NCBI GenBank assembly: GCA_003235785.1
Contig: QJYE01000472.1
Coordinates: forward strand, 1 to 5,322
Direction of reading: 5' to 3'
DNA from: Nitrospirota bacterium
Lineage (GTDB): Bacteria > Nitrospirota > Nitrospiria > Nitrospirales > UBA8639
Length of the DNA stretch: 5,322 nt
How positions within the stretch are numbered: position 1 is the stretch's first letter; every line of letters starts with the position of its first letter. The position numbers were made by a program, and so were the translations under genes. The notes below the pieces were generated by a model. That model was not told the origin of the DNA. It worked only from the letters and a program-made list of their open reading frames with translations, and did not search any database. Shown piece by piece: positions 1 to 5,322 of this stretch.

Positions 1-14
1 CATCCAGTGAGGTG
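1..14 (+). promoter_or_regulatory. PyrR-binding RNA hairpin (upper stem and loop), 5' part cut by window edge
   Basis: The RNA reads CATC-CAGTGA-GGTG. The hexaloop CAGTGA (5-10) fits CNGNGA, and the whole site fits the PyrR-binding consensus ARUCCNGNGAGGYU known from Bacillus pyr leaders at every position except the outermost pair. The upper stem pairs C1-G14, A2-U13, U3-G12 and C4-G11, so the outermost A-U pair of the consensus is replaced by C-G and pairing is kept. It lies upstream of a terminator and of pyrR itself, exactly where such a site belongs. UMP- or UTP-bound PyrR should grip this hairpin and lower downstream transcription. The 5' strand of the lower stem lies left of the window, so the full fold cannot be checked here. 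Confidence 0.85.
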
Positions 15-30
15 GGTAAGGAGAAAAAAC

Positions 31-76
31 GAAGATCATGGCCTTTGTTGTGGCCAAAAAAACAGATAGGCCCTTC
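31..76 (+). promoter_or_regulatory. Candidate antiterminator of the pyr attenuator
   Basis: Segment 31-49 can pair with 61-76. The pairs are GAAG 31-34 with CTTC 73-76, GGCC 40-43 with GGCC 69-72, and TTTGTT 44-49 with AACAGA 61-66 (one G-U pair), leaving a 5-nt bulge at 35-39 and a 2-nt bulge at 67-68. This would tie up bases 71-76 of the terminator's 5' arm and so prevent the terminator. A short competing hairpin, TGGCC 39-43 with GGCCA 52-56, would break it. The pairing was found by eye; folding energies were not computed, so the exact structure is inference. Confidence 0.5.
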
Positions 77-139
77 TCAAGCGTGAGCGAGAAGGGTTTT
101 TTTATGTGCACCACCCTGAAATTGTCAAGTAAAAAGTGA
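38..139 (+). CDS. Putative 33-residue pyr leader peptide spanning the attenuator terminator
   Basis: ATG at 38 opens a 33-codon frame (begins MAFVVAKKTDRPFSS, ends LKLSSKK) that stops at TGA 137-139, ten bases before the pyrR start. An AAGGAG lies at 18-23, directly 3' of the PyrR-binding upper stem; its 14-nt distance from the ATG is longer than ideal. The frame passes through both arms and the T-tract of the terminator, so a translating ribosome would prevent that hairpin. A leader peptide whose ribosome loading is blocked by bound PyrR has been proposed for Thermus pyr operons. The peptide resembles no protein I know and is probably important for being translated rather than for its product. 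The frame could also be chance, since a 33-codon open frame is not rare and the RBS spacing is poor. Confidence 0.45.
   Translation: MAFVVAKKTDRPFSSVSEKGFFMCTTLKLSSKK
71..103 (+). terminator. Intrinsic terminator / attenuator of the pyr operon
   Basis: Perfect 8-bp stem CCCTTCTC (71-78) with GAGAAGGG (89-96), extended by GC/GC (81-82 with 87-88) after a two-A bulge, capped by a GTGA tetraloop (GNRA type) and followed directly by seven T's (97-103). It lies between the PyrR-binding hairpin and pyrR, which marks it as the regulated attenuator of this operon rather than only the end of an upstream gene. A run of seven A's at 56-62 precedes the stem. Confidence 0.9.
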
Positions 140-149
140 ATTTAAGGCT

Positions 150-695
150 ATGAAATCCTCGAAAGCTGAACGAGTTTTAATGGATGCCCAGGAAATGTCC
201 AGGGCTTTATCCAGAATTAGCCATGAGATTATTGAACGGAACAAGGGCACTCAGGATTTAGCGCTCGTGGGAATTCGCACAGGTGGAGTGTTTCTGGCCC
301 AACGCCTGGCCGCTCGCATTCAGCAAATTGAGCAACGTGAGATTCCCCTAGGGGAACTTGATATCACGCTCTATCGCGATGATTTATCCATTCGCAAAGA
401 TCAACCTGAAATACGAAAAACGTCTATTCTGTTCAATATTTCTGATCTCAAGATCGTATTAGTCGATGATGTGCTTTTTACCGGTCGGACAATTCGTGCG
501 GCCCTAGATGGCCTGATGGATTTGGGACGACCCGCCGAAATCCAACTGGCAGTTTTAGTGGATCGGGGGCATCGGCAACTTCCCATTCGTGCCAATTATG
601 TTGGGAAAAGTTTCCCCACAGCCCGCGAAGAAAAAGTGCAAGTATTTCTTGAAGAATTAGGGCAAGTTGATCGGGTGTCTATTCTCTCTGAGTAA
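150..695 (+). CDS. pyrR: PyrR bifunctional protein: pyr operon RNA-binding attenuation regulator / uracil phosphoribosyltransferase
   Basis: PyrR binds pyr leader mRNA when charged with UMP or UTP and promotes termination; many members also convert uracil and PRPP to UMP. At 181 residues it has the length I recall for Bacillus PyrR and looks alike along its whole length. The PRPP-binding motif VLVDDVLFTGRT is at 103-114, and GELDITLYRDDLS at 68-80 is a family signature. Residues corresponding to those reported to contact RNA in Bacillus proteins are kept: S21, R22, H25, H141, R142, R147, K153. The target hairpin sits upstream in the same transcript, so autoregulation is expected. The start at 150 keeps the full N-terminal helix; AAGG at 144-147 is only two bases from it, a weak RBS, so re-initiation after the leader ORF is possible. 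The next in-frame ATG (180) would remove residues before the family core. Confidence 0.96.
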   Translation: MKSSKAERVLMDAQEMSRALSRISHEIIERNKGTQDLALVGIRTGGVFLAQRLAARIQQIEQREIPLGELDITLYRDDLSIRKDQPEIRKTSILFNISDLKIVLVDDVLFTGRTIRAALDGLMDLGRPAEIQLAVLVDRGHRQLPIRANYVGKSFPTAREEKVQVFLEELGQVDRVSILSE

Positions 696-703
696 CTCAA
701 TCT

Positions 704-1624
704 ATGGGCTTGAAACGAAAAGATTTGCTGGCGATTTCCGACCTATCGGTGGAGGACATTGAACTGATTCTGACGACGGCGGAATCGTTGAAGGAGGTCG
801 GGGGGCGGGACATCAAAAAAGTTCCAGCCTTGCGTGGAAAGACTGTCGTAAATCTGTTTTTTGAACCCAGTACGCGGACACGCACCTCGTTTGAATTAGC
901 AGCGAAGCGGTTAAGTGCTGATGTGATTAATTTTTCCCCATCAACCAGCAGTGTGGTGAAAGGGGAAACGTTGATCGATACCGCTCGCAATATCGAGTCT
1001 ATGCAAGCGGATATTATTGTCCTGCGGCATTCTTCTCCAGGTGCGGCGGAGCATTTGGCCAGATTTGTTCGATCTTCGGTGATTAATGCCGGAGATGGCT
1101 GGCATGCCCATCCCACGCAAGCCTTGCTTGATCTCTACACCATTAAAGAAAAAAAAGGGAAAGTTGAAGGATTGACGGTGGTCATCGTGGGGGATGTCGC
1201 TCACAGCCGGGTTGCACGATCAAATATTGCAGGATTACATAAATTGGGGGCTGAGGTGCGAATCGTGGCGCCGCCGACGATGCTTCCTCTTTCGGTCGAA
1301 CGACTCGGGGCCAAAGTCTTTTATCGATTTGAGGATGCCTTAATCGGTGCGGATGTGATTATGATGCTACGGTTACAGCGAGAACGGCTCGGCCGAGCCT
1401 TACTGCCCAGCATTCGAGAATATGCCAACTTATTTTGTTTAACTTCGGATCGGCTCAAATTGGCAAAACCCGAAGCCATCGTCATGCACCCTGGTCCCTT
1501 GAATCGTGGAATTGAAATTTCACCAGAAGTTGCAGATGGCCCGGCTGCTGTCATTCTCGATCAAGTCAGCAATGGCGTCTCAGTCCGAATGGCCTTAATG
1601 TATTTACTCTCAGGAACCGCGTAA
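704..1624 (+). CDS. pyrB: Aspartate carbamoyltransferase catalytic subunit
   Basis: Catalyses carbamoyl phosphate + L-aspartate to N-carbamoyl-L-aspartate, the committed step of cytosolic pyrimidine synthesis. The 306 residues are normal for a catalytic chain. Carbamoyl-phosphate motif STRTRTS is at 56-62; the 80s-loop equivalent SVVKGET is at 83-89 with K86; RHSSPGAAEH follows at 108-117; HPTQ is at 136-139; GDVAHSRVARS at 163-173; the aspartate-site LRLQRERL at 222-229; and HPGPLNRGIEI at 262-272. All expected substrate-binding blocks are present. It starts 8 nt after the pyrR stop with no clear Shine-Dalgarno sequence, which suggests translational coupling. No regulatory chain gene (pyrI) is nearby and the next gene is pyrC, as in species where PyrB works alone or in complex with dihydroorotase. 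Control probably comes from PyrR attenuation rather than a PyrI subunit. Confidence 0.97.
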   Translation: MGLKRKDLLAISDLSVEDIELILTTAESLKEVGGRDIKKVPALRGKTVVNLFFEPSTRTRTSFELAAKRLSADVINFSPSTSSVVKGETLIDTARNIESMQADIIVLRHSSPGAAEHLARFVRSSVINAGDGWHAHPTQALLDLYTIKEKKGKVEGLTVVIVGDVAHSRVARSNIAGLHKLGAEVRIVAPPTMLPLSVERLGAKVFYRFEDALIGADVIMMLRLQRERLGRALLPSIREYANLFCLTSDRLKLAKPEAIVMHPGPLNRGIEISPEVADGPAAVILDQVSNGVSVRMALMYLLSGTA

Positions 1625-1636
1625 GATTTTATTTGC

Positions 1637-1642
1637 AAGGAG
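1637..1642 (+). promoter_or_regulatory. Ribosome binding site of pyrC, long spacing
   Basis: AAGGAG lies in the 33-nt pyrB-pyrC gap, 15 nt before the ATG at 1658. The spacing is long, but no closer in-frame start exists: the TTG at 1643 runs into TAA at 1649. The ATG at 1658 is therefore kept, with the distance noted as unusual. Confidence 0.5.
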
Positions 1643-1657
1643 TTGAAGTAACGAACT

Positions 1658-2971
1658 ATGCATGAAGCGTCGTCAAAGCATACTCAAACGGTCTGCATTC
1701 AAGGCGGGACGGTTATTGATCCTGGGCATATGAATGGACGAGCCGATGTTCTGATCCAGAACGGGAAAATCCTGGAAGTCGGGTATCCACTGAAGCATCC
1801 TGTCCATCAAGATCCTACCGTCACGATTCTTGATGCCAGCGGCTGGATTGTGGCTCCTGGGCTGGTGGACCTGCATTGTCACTTGCGTGAGCCCGGGTTT
1901 GAATATAAGGAAACGATTGAAACCGGGGCGGCCTCAGCCGTCGCCGGCGGGTTTACGTCCATCTGCTGTATGCCCAACACGCAGCCAGTCAATGATAATG
2001 CCGCCATTACACAATTTATGCTGACCAAGGGGCAGCAAGCCGGGAAAGCGCGAGTCTTTCCGATTGGGGCGATCACCAAAAATTCAGATGGTGAAGAATT
2101 AGCTAACATTGGAGAACTTGTTGAAGCCGGTTGTGTCGCGATCTCTGATGATGGGCGGCCCGTGATGAATAGCTTAGTTATGCGTCGTGCCTTGGAATAT
2201 GCCAAAGCCTTTGGTATCCCGGTGGTCGATCACTGTGAAGACTTACATCTGACTGACGGGGGGTGCATGAATGAAGGCGTAGTATCCACAGAACTGGGGA
2301 TGCCCGGAATCCCCGATGCGTCCGAAGAGGTGATGGTGGCGCGCAATCTTGCTCTTGCCGGGTTGACCGGGGTCACGGTGCACCTGGCTCACTTGAGTAC
2401 GGCACGCTCGGTTGAACTTGTTCGTCATGCTAAGGCCCAAGGACTTCCCGTGAGTGCTGAGGTGTGTCCTCACCATTTTTCCATTACGGAAGAGGCCGTT
2501 CGCGGTTACAAGGCTAATGCCAAGATGAATCCTCCGCTCAGAACGGATGAGGATGTCCAGGCACTCAAGCAAGGCTTAATTGATGGCACCATTGATGTCA
2601 TTGCGACCGATCATGCCCCTCATGCGCTTCAGGAAAAGCAATTGGAGTTTGATACGGCACCATTTGGAATTGTGGGTTTTGAAACAGCCCTGCCCCTGAC
2701 GCTTCGATTGGTACAGGAAGGCATCTTGTCTCTGGAACAAGCACTTGATAAGTTGACGCGTGCGCCTGCGCAATTGTTCCATCTTCCCGTGGGATCGCTC
2801 AAGCCAGGGAGTTTGGCGGATCTTGTGGTTTTTGATCCGGAAGAAGAATGGGTGGTCGACCCTGAGCAGTTTTACTCCAAAAGCCGTAATACACCATTTG
2901 GCGGCATGACGGTCAAAGGGAAGGTCAAAATGACCTTCGTTGATGGGCGCTTGGTGTATGACGCACGTTAA
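1658..2971 (+). CDS. pyrC: Dihydroorotase, class I (catalytically complete)
   Basis: Zinc metalloenzyme of the amidohydrolase superfamily that closes N-carbamoyl-L-aspartate to dihydroorotate. At 437 residues it is slightly longer than the usual 420-430, with about eight extra N-terminal residues. The metal motif is DLHCHLREPG at 71-80 (H73, H75, and R77 for substrate). Other expected ligands are the Asp pair in SDDG (163-166), H192 in VDHCED, H245 in VHLAHLSTA, and D318 in ATDHAPH. MNPPLR (290-295) matches the substrate-binding block. This class I layout differs from the shorter E. coli-type class II enzyme. Because the metal ligands are intact, it is not one of the inactive PyrC-like subunits that only support PyrB. 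Direct adjacency to pyrB fits consecutive reactions and possibly a physical PyrB-PyrC complex, which is inference. Only three bases separate it from the next gene. Confidence 0.97.
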   Translation: MHEASSKHTQTVCIQGGTVIDPGHMNGRADVLIQNGKILEVGYPLKHPVHQDPTVTILDASGWIVAPGLVDLHCHLREPGFEYKETIETGAASAVAGGFTSICCMPNTQPVNDNAAITQFMLTKGQQAGKARVFPIGAITKNSDGEELANIGELVEAGCVAISDDGRPVMNSLVMRRALEYAKAFGIPVVDHCEDLHLTDGGCMNEGVVSTELGMPGIPDASEEVMVARNLALAGLTGVTVHLAHLSTARSVELVRHAKAQGLPVSAEVCPHHFSITEEAVRGYKANAKMNPPLRTDEDVQALKQGLIDGTIDVIATDHAPHALQEKQLEFDTAPFGIVGFETALPLTLRLVQEGILSLEQALDKLTRAPAQLFHLPVGSLKPGSLADLVVFDPEEEWVVDPEQFYSKSRNTPFGGMTVKGKVKMTFVDGRLVYDAR

Positions 2972-2974
2972 CCA

Positions 2975-3508
2975 ATGGAGAAGAAGCGCACGAATTGGAG
3001 TGTCATTGGTTTTTTCGTGGAAATGTGTGCCCTCACTTTCTGGGTGGGTGGCCTGGTGGTCATTATTGCCATCGTAATTCCTGCGGTCTTTAACTCCTTT
3101 GGAATGGAGCCAGCCGGGCGGTTTTTACGTCGCGTCTTTGATGGGTATGGGTACCTGAATGCAGGAATTTTATGTATCCTTAGTCTTCTGGCCTTCCTTC
3201 GTTATCGAACCTATGGGCAAGATCCTGCGCGCATCTTTTCCGTCACGCCGGTCGAATGGTGGCTCCTTGGCGGAATGGTGGCGGTGACGGTAGGAATTCT
3301 CGGCATCTTGGGGCCTCATGCCGTGGCGTTACAAGAGCAGGCCTTTGAAGCCATCTCCAAAGACCAAAAGGAGGTGGCCTATGGGGAATTCTTTCGTGTG
3401 CATATGATCGTTCGGGCCTTGCACCTGGTGAATGTTGGTCTGGCGTTTTCTTTGTTTATTCTCAAATTACGCAAAACCCTCGTTCCTCATCTTGCGACGG
3501 ACAGCTAA
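2975..3508 (+). CDS. Uncharacterised four-helix membrane protein, DUF4149/TMEM205-like
   Basis: A 177-residue hydrophobic protein with four likely transmembrane segments, around residues 10-38, 59-76, 94-116 and 145-165. The N-terminus is charged (MEKKR). The first helix carries FWVGGLVVIIAIVIPAVF, and the last is preceded by FFRVHMIVRALHLVN. This W-GG...P..F pattern followed by a late F..xH.......N motif is what I associate with DUF4149 (TMEM205-like) proteins, whose function is not established in bacteria; the assignment is from memory. The ATG lies three bases after the pyrC stop with no visible RBS, so it is probably translated by coupling to pyrC. Its location inside the pyr operon implies co-regulation with pyrimidine synthesis, but no transport or enzymatic motif is visible and no function is assigned. 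Confidence 0.75.
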   Translation: MEKKRTNWSVIGFFVEMCALTFWVGGLVVIIAIVIPAVFNSFGMEPAGRFLRRVFDGYGYLNAGILCILSLLAFLRYRTYGQDPARIFSVTPVEWWLLGGMVAVTVGILGILGPHAVALQEQAFEAISKDQKEVAYGEFFRVHMIVRALHLVNVGLAFSLFILKLRKTLVPHLATDS

Positions 3509-3527
3509 GAAAATTGGTGGTTATAAT
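3498..3527 (+). promoter_or_regulatory. Possible internal promoter ahead of carA
   Basis: In the only sizeable gap of the operon there is a perfect TATAAT (3522-3527). An 18-bp spacer separates it from CGGACA (3498-3503), which matches the last four bases of TTGACA. Transcription would begin near 3534, leaving a leader of about 35 nt before the carA GTG. The -35 half is weak and overlaps the end of the upstream gene, so this is a suggestion only. No PyrR-binding motif lies in this gap. Confidence 0.3.
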
Positions 3528-3557
3528 GCAAATTGTGGCAATAAGAAAGAGATGAAA

Positions 3558-3564
3558 GAGGTGA
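3558..3564 (+). promoter_or_regulatory. Strong ribosome binding site selecting the GTG start of carA
   Basis: GAGGTGA lies 4 nt before GTG 3569. It is the best Shine-Dalgarno match in the window and decides the non-ATG start. The GTG begins the conserved CarA N-terminus (MKSAVLALADGTVFKG), and no in-frame ATG lies suitably upstream. Confidence 0.75.
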
Positions 3565-3568
3565 TTAC

Positions 3569-4756
3569 GTGAAGTCGGCGGTTTTAGCCTTAGCAGATGG
3601 GACGGTCTTCAAGGGAGAAGCCCTGGGGTTTGAAGGGGAGACGGTTGGGGAAGTGGTCTTTAATACGGCCATGACCGGGTACCAGGAAATTTTGACCGAT
3701 CCTTCCTATAAAGGCCAGATTGTGTTGATGACCAGCCCACAGATTGGCAATTACGGTATGACCCCTCATGATGACGAATCGCGTCGCGTCTGGGCTGAAG
3801 GCTATATCGTCCGGGAAGCCTCGAAGCGAATGAGCAATTGGCGGGGGCGTCAATCATTTGAAGAATATTTGATCCACCATAACATCGTGAGTATCCAAGG
3901 AATCGATACGCGTGCCCTCACCAGTCATATCCGCGAGAAGGGCTCCCAAGTGGGAGTGATTTCTCATGTAAACTTGAATGAGTCATCGTTATGTGCGAAA
4001 GCTCAGGCTTCGCCCTCGCTGGTGGGTCGAGATCTGGTGGATGAAGTCACCTGCGCATCTCCCTATCAATGGACACAGGGGACGACATCCCTCAGAGCCG
4101 AGACCAGGGGGACTTCGTCTTCTGAGCACGTGTCGCCGGACTTTTTGTATAAAGTCGTAGTCATGGATTTTGGGGTCAAGCACAATATTCTTCGTAGCTT
4201 GGTGGATGTGGGGTGTCAGATTCATGTGGTGCCGGCCTCCACCAGCGCAGAGGACATTCGCCAACTGGAACCCGATGGCCTGTTCTTATCGAACGGCCCT
4301 GGAGATCCTGAAGGCGTGCCCTATGCCATCAACACCATCAAAGCCTTACTCGGCTGGAAGCCCATCTTTGGCATTTGCTTAGGGCATCAGATCTTAGGCT
4401 TAGCCTTAGGTCTGACGACGCATAAACTGCCCTTTGGCCATCATGGGGCCAATCATCCAGTGATGGACCTTCGGACCAGAAAAATAGAAATCACGTCACA
4501 AAATCATAATTTTGCTGTCGGGCTGCCTCATGAAGAAACAAAAGGGGCCGCGTGGGGCGTGCAACGGTTTGATACCAAGATTGGTCAGATGGAAGTGACG
4601 CATCGGAGCCTGAATGATGGATGTTGTGAAGGCATGGTTGGTCTGGAAAGCCCTATTCTTTCGGTGCAATACCATCCTGAGGCGTCACCAGGTCCTCATG
4701 ATTCTTCCTATCTCTTCCAGCAGTTTATCGACATGATGAAAGGCCAGAAAACATGA
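3569..4756 (+). CDS. carA: Carbamoyl phosphate synthetase small (glutaminase) subunit
   Basis: Hydrolyses glutamine and passes ammonia to CarB for making carbamoyl phosphate, used for pyrimidines and arginine. The N-terminal CPSase small-chain domain spans about residues 3-135 (LADGTVFKGEALGF, FNTAMTGYQEILTDPSY). A class I glutamine amidotransferase domain covers about 195-390. The nucleophile is C270 in FGICLGHQ, the triad partners are H369 and E371 in YHPEASPGP, and SNGPGDP is at 241-247. NHNFAV is at 312-317. The 395 residues are somewhat above the typical 375-385; the extra length appears to be a Ser/Thr-rich interdomain linker near 165-192. It starts at GTG behind a good RBS. The stop overlaps the next gene's start by 4 nt (ATGA). 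Its partner carB is not in the window and, unusually, is not the next gene. Confidence 0.97.
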   Translation: MKSAVLALADGTVFKGEALGFEGETVGEVVFNTAMTGYQEILTDPSYKGQIVLMTSPQIGNYGMTPHDDESRRVWAEGYIVREASKRMSNWRGRQSFEEYLIHHNIVSIQGIDTRALTSHIREKGSQVGVISHVNLNESSLCAKAQASPSLVGRDLVDEVTCASPYQWTQGTTSLRAETRGTSSSEHVSPDFLYKVVVMDFGVKHNILRSLVDVGCQIHVVPASTSAEDIRQLEPDGLFLSNGPGDPEGVPYAINTIKALLGWKPIFGICLGHQILGLALGLTTHKLPFGHHGANHPVMDLRTRKIEITSQNHNFAVGLPHEETKGAAWGVQRFDTKIGQMEVTHRSLNDGCCEGMVGLESPILSVQYHPEASPGPHDSSYLFQQFIDMMKGQKT

Positions 4757-5322
4757 GTGATAGGCGAATCTGGGCTCTTCTCCTGCTTGTAGCGTTAAGT
4801 GGGTGTATTCAGATCGATCTTTCTCCAGGTCGTGGCGGCCTGCAGGAAACAATCATTTCAGGGGAAGGGCCAGACAAGGTCCTCTTAATTGACATCTCCG
4901 GGACGTTAACGACTATCGCACCAGACGGCCTTTTTCCTGAGCCCAGCCTCCCGGCACGACTGAAGCAAGAATTGACCAAAGCCGCCGCCGATGACGATAT
5001 TAAAGCGCTGGTCCTGCGCATTAATACCCCAGGGGGGACCGTCACTTCTTCGGATATTCTGTACCACGAGCTTCTGGAATTTAAAGAAAAGCGACAAGTA
5101 CCCATTATCGCCTCTATTATGGATATTGGGGCGTCCGGAGGCTATTACGTGGCCATGGCGGCTGACCAAATTTTTGCCCATCCCTCGACCATTACGGGCA
5201 GCATTGGGGTCATCATGCTCACCATGAAGAGTCAGGGTTTATTGGAGAAGGTCGGCATTCAGCCTGAGGCCATTGGGTCGGGTCCCAAAAAATCAATGGG
5301 ATCGCCTTTCCGACCAATGAAC
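4753..5322 (+). CDS. sppA: SppA-type signal peptide peptidase, predicted lipoprotein, 3' end beyond window
   Basis: Partial frame of 190 codons that stays open to the window edge. SppA is a serine protease of family S49 that digests leftover signal peptides in the membrane. IKALVLRINTPGG (83-95) and DIGASGGYYVAMAAD (124-138) are the family's core. The Ser nucleophile is S128 and the general-base Lys is K180 in GPKKSMGSP. Their 52-residue separation equals that of S147/K199 in Bacillus subtilis SppA, as I recall it, so this belongs to the short single-domain type. The N-terminus MSDRRIWALLLLVALSGC is a signal sequence with a lipobox LSGC and lipidated C18, unlike the usual transmembrane anchor. 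Isoleucine at +2 gives no inner-membrane retention signal by the E. coli rule. The start overlaps the carA stop by 4 nt, so translation is coupled. The C-terminal part is unseen. Confidence 0.9.
   Translation, partial: MSDRRIWALLLLVALSGCIQIDLSPGRGGLQETIISGEGPDKVLLIDISGTLTTIAPDGLFPEPSLPARLKQELTKAAADDDIKALVLRINTPGGTVTSSDILYHELLEFKEKRQVPIIASIMDIGASGGYYVAMAADQIFAHPSTITGSIGVIMLTMKSQGLLEKVGIQPEAIGSGPKKSMGSPFRPMN

Noticed and set aside
122..154. TTGTCA at 122-127 as a -35 box for a promoter directly before pyrR
   Set aside because: No acceptable -10 hexamer at 16-18 bp; the nearest AT-rich match (TATGAA, 149-154) is too far and lies in the pyrR start.
687..697. TGAGT-A-ACTCA inverted repeat at the end of pyrR
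   Set aside because: The one-base loop cannot form an RNA hairpin and no T-tract follows; it falls at a coding end and looks like chance.
697..1204. Long minus-strand open frames opposite pyrB (139 and 87 codons)
   Set aside because: They lie wholly within a conserved gene, resemble no known protein and have no RBS or operon context; shadows of pyrB.
1879..2572. Minus-strand open frames of 108-109 codons opposite pyrC
   Set aside because: Antisense to well-conserved dihydroorotase sequence, with no recognisable domain or start signal.
3552..3572. Six-codon ATG frame overlapping the carA GTG start
   Set aside because: It contains the carA RBS itself and has no RBS of its own; most likely coincidence.
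4380..4412. TTAGGCTTAGCCTTAGG-like short repeat within carA
   Set aside because: Encodes the conserved GHQILGLALG region of the amidotransferase domain; repeated Leu/Gly codons explain it.
4906..5227. Open frames on both strands overlapping the sppA region
   Set aside because: The real frame from 4753 encodes the complete S49 protease motifs through to the window edge; the others are its shadows.

Overview
The window holds most of a pyrimidine biosynthesis operon, read entirely on the + strand. In order it contains the 3' part of a PyrR-responsive attenuator leader, pyrR, pyrB, pyrC, an uncharacterised four-helix membrane protein (DUF4149/TMEM205-like), carA, and the first 190 codons of an SppA-type signal peptide peptidase that runs off the right edge. 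The genes are tightly packed: pyrR-pyrB gap 8 nt, pyrB-pyrC 33 nt, pyrC-membrane protein 3 nt, carA and sppA overlapping by 4 nt. The only larger gap is 60 nt before carA. After the leader I see no intrinsic terminator, so the genes are probably transcribed together.

Regulatory region (1-149). The window opens inside a PyrR-binding RNA hairpin whose hexaloop and upper stem match the consensus known from Firmicutes pyr leaders. It is followed by a segment that can form an antiterminator, then a strong intrinsic terminator with a GNRA-capped stem and seven T's. A 33-codon ORF (38-139), too short for routine ORF calling, is preceded by an AAGGAG and reads straight through the terminator. Two control models fit: the Bacillus type (antiterminator versus terminator) and the type proposed for Thermus, where PyrR blocks ribosome loading on a leader peptide. 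The promoter and the 5' strand of the lower PyrR stem lie left of the window.

How the genes work together. CarA is the glutamine amidotransferase subunit of carbamoyl phosphate synthetase; its partner CarB is not in the window. PyrB joins carbamoyl phosphate to aspartate, and PyrC (class I dihydroorotase with its metal ligands present) closes the ring to dihydroorotate. PyrR senses UMP/UTP and feeds back on the whole transcript. The membrane protein and the lipoprotein-type SppA have no obvious role in the pathway and are the unusual passengers.

Organism. This is a bacterium with roughly balanced base composition. A PyrR attenuator outside the usual Firmicutes style, a class B/C-like PyrB without PyrI, and a lipoprotein SppA implying a diderm envelope suggest a Gram-negative, non-enteric lineage. 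Nitrospirota is my best guess from general impression, with low confidence; no taxonomic marker is present. There are no mobile elements, CRISPR arrays, tRNAs or rRNAs, and no gene-free stretch over 300 bases.
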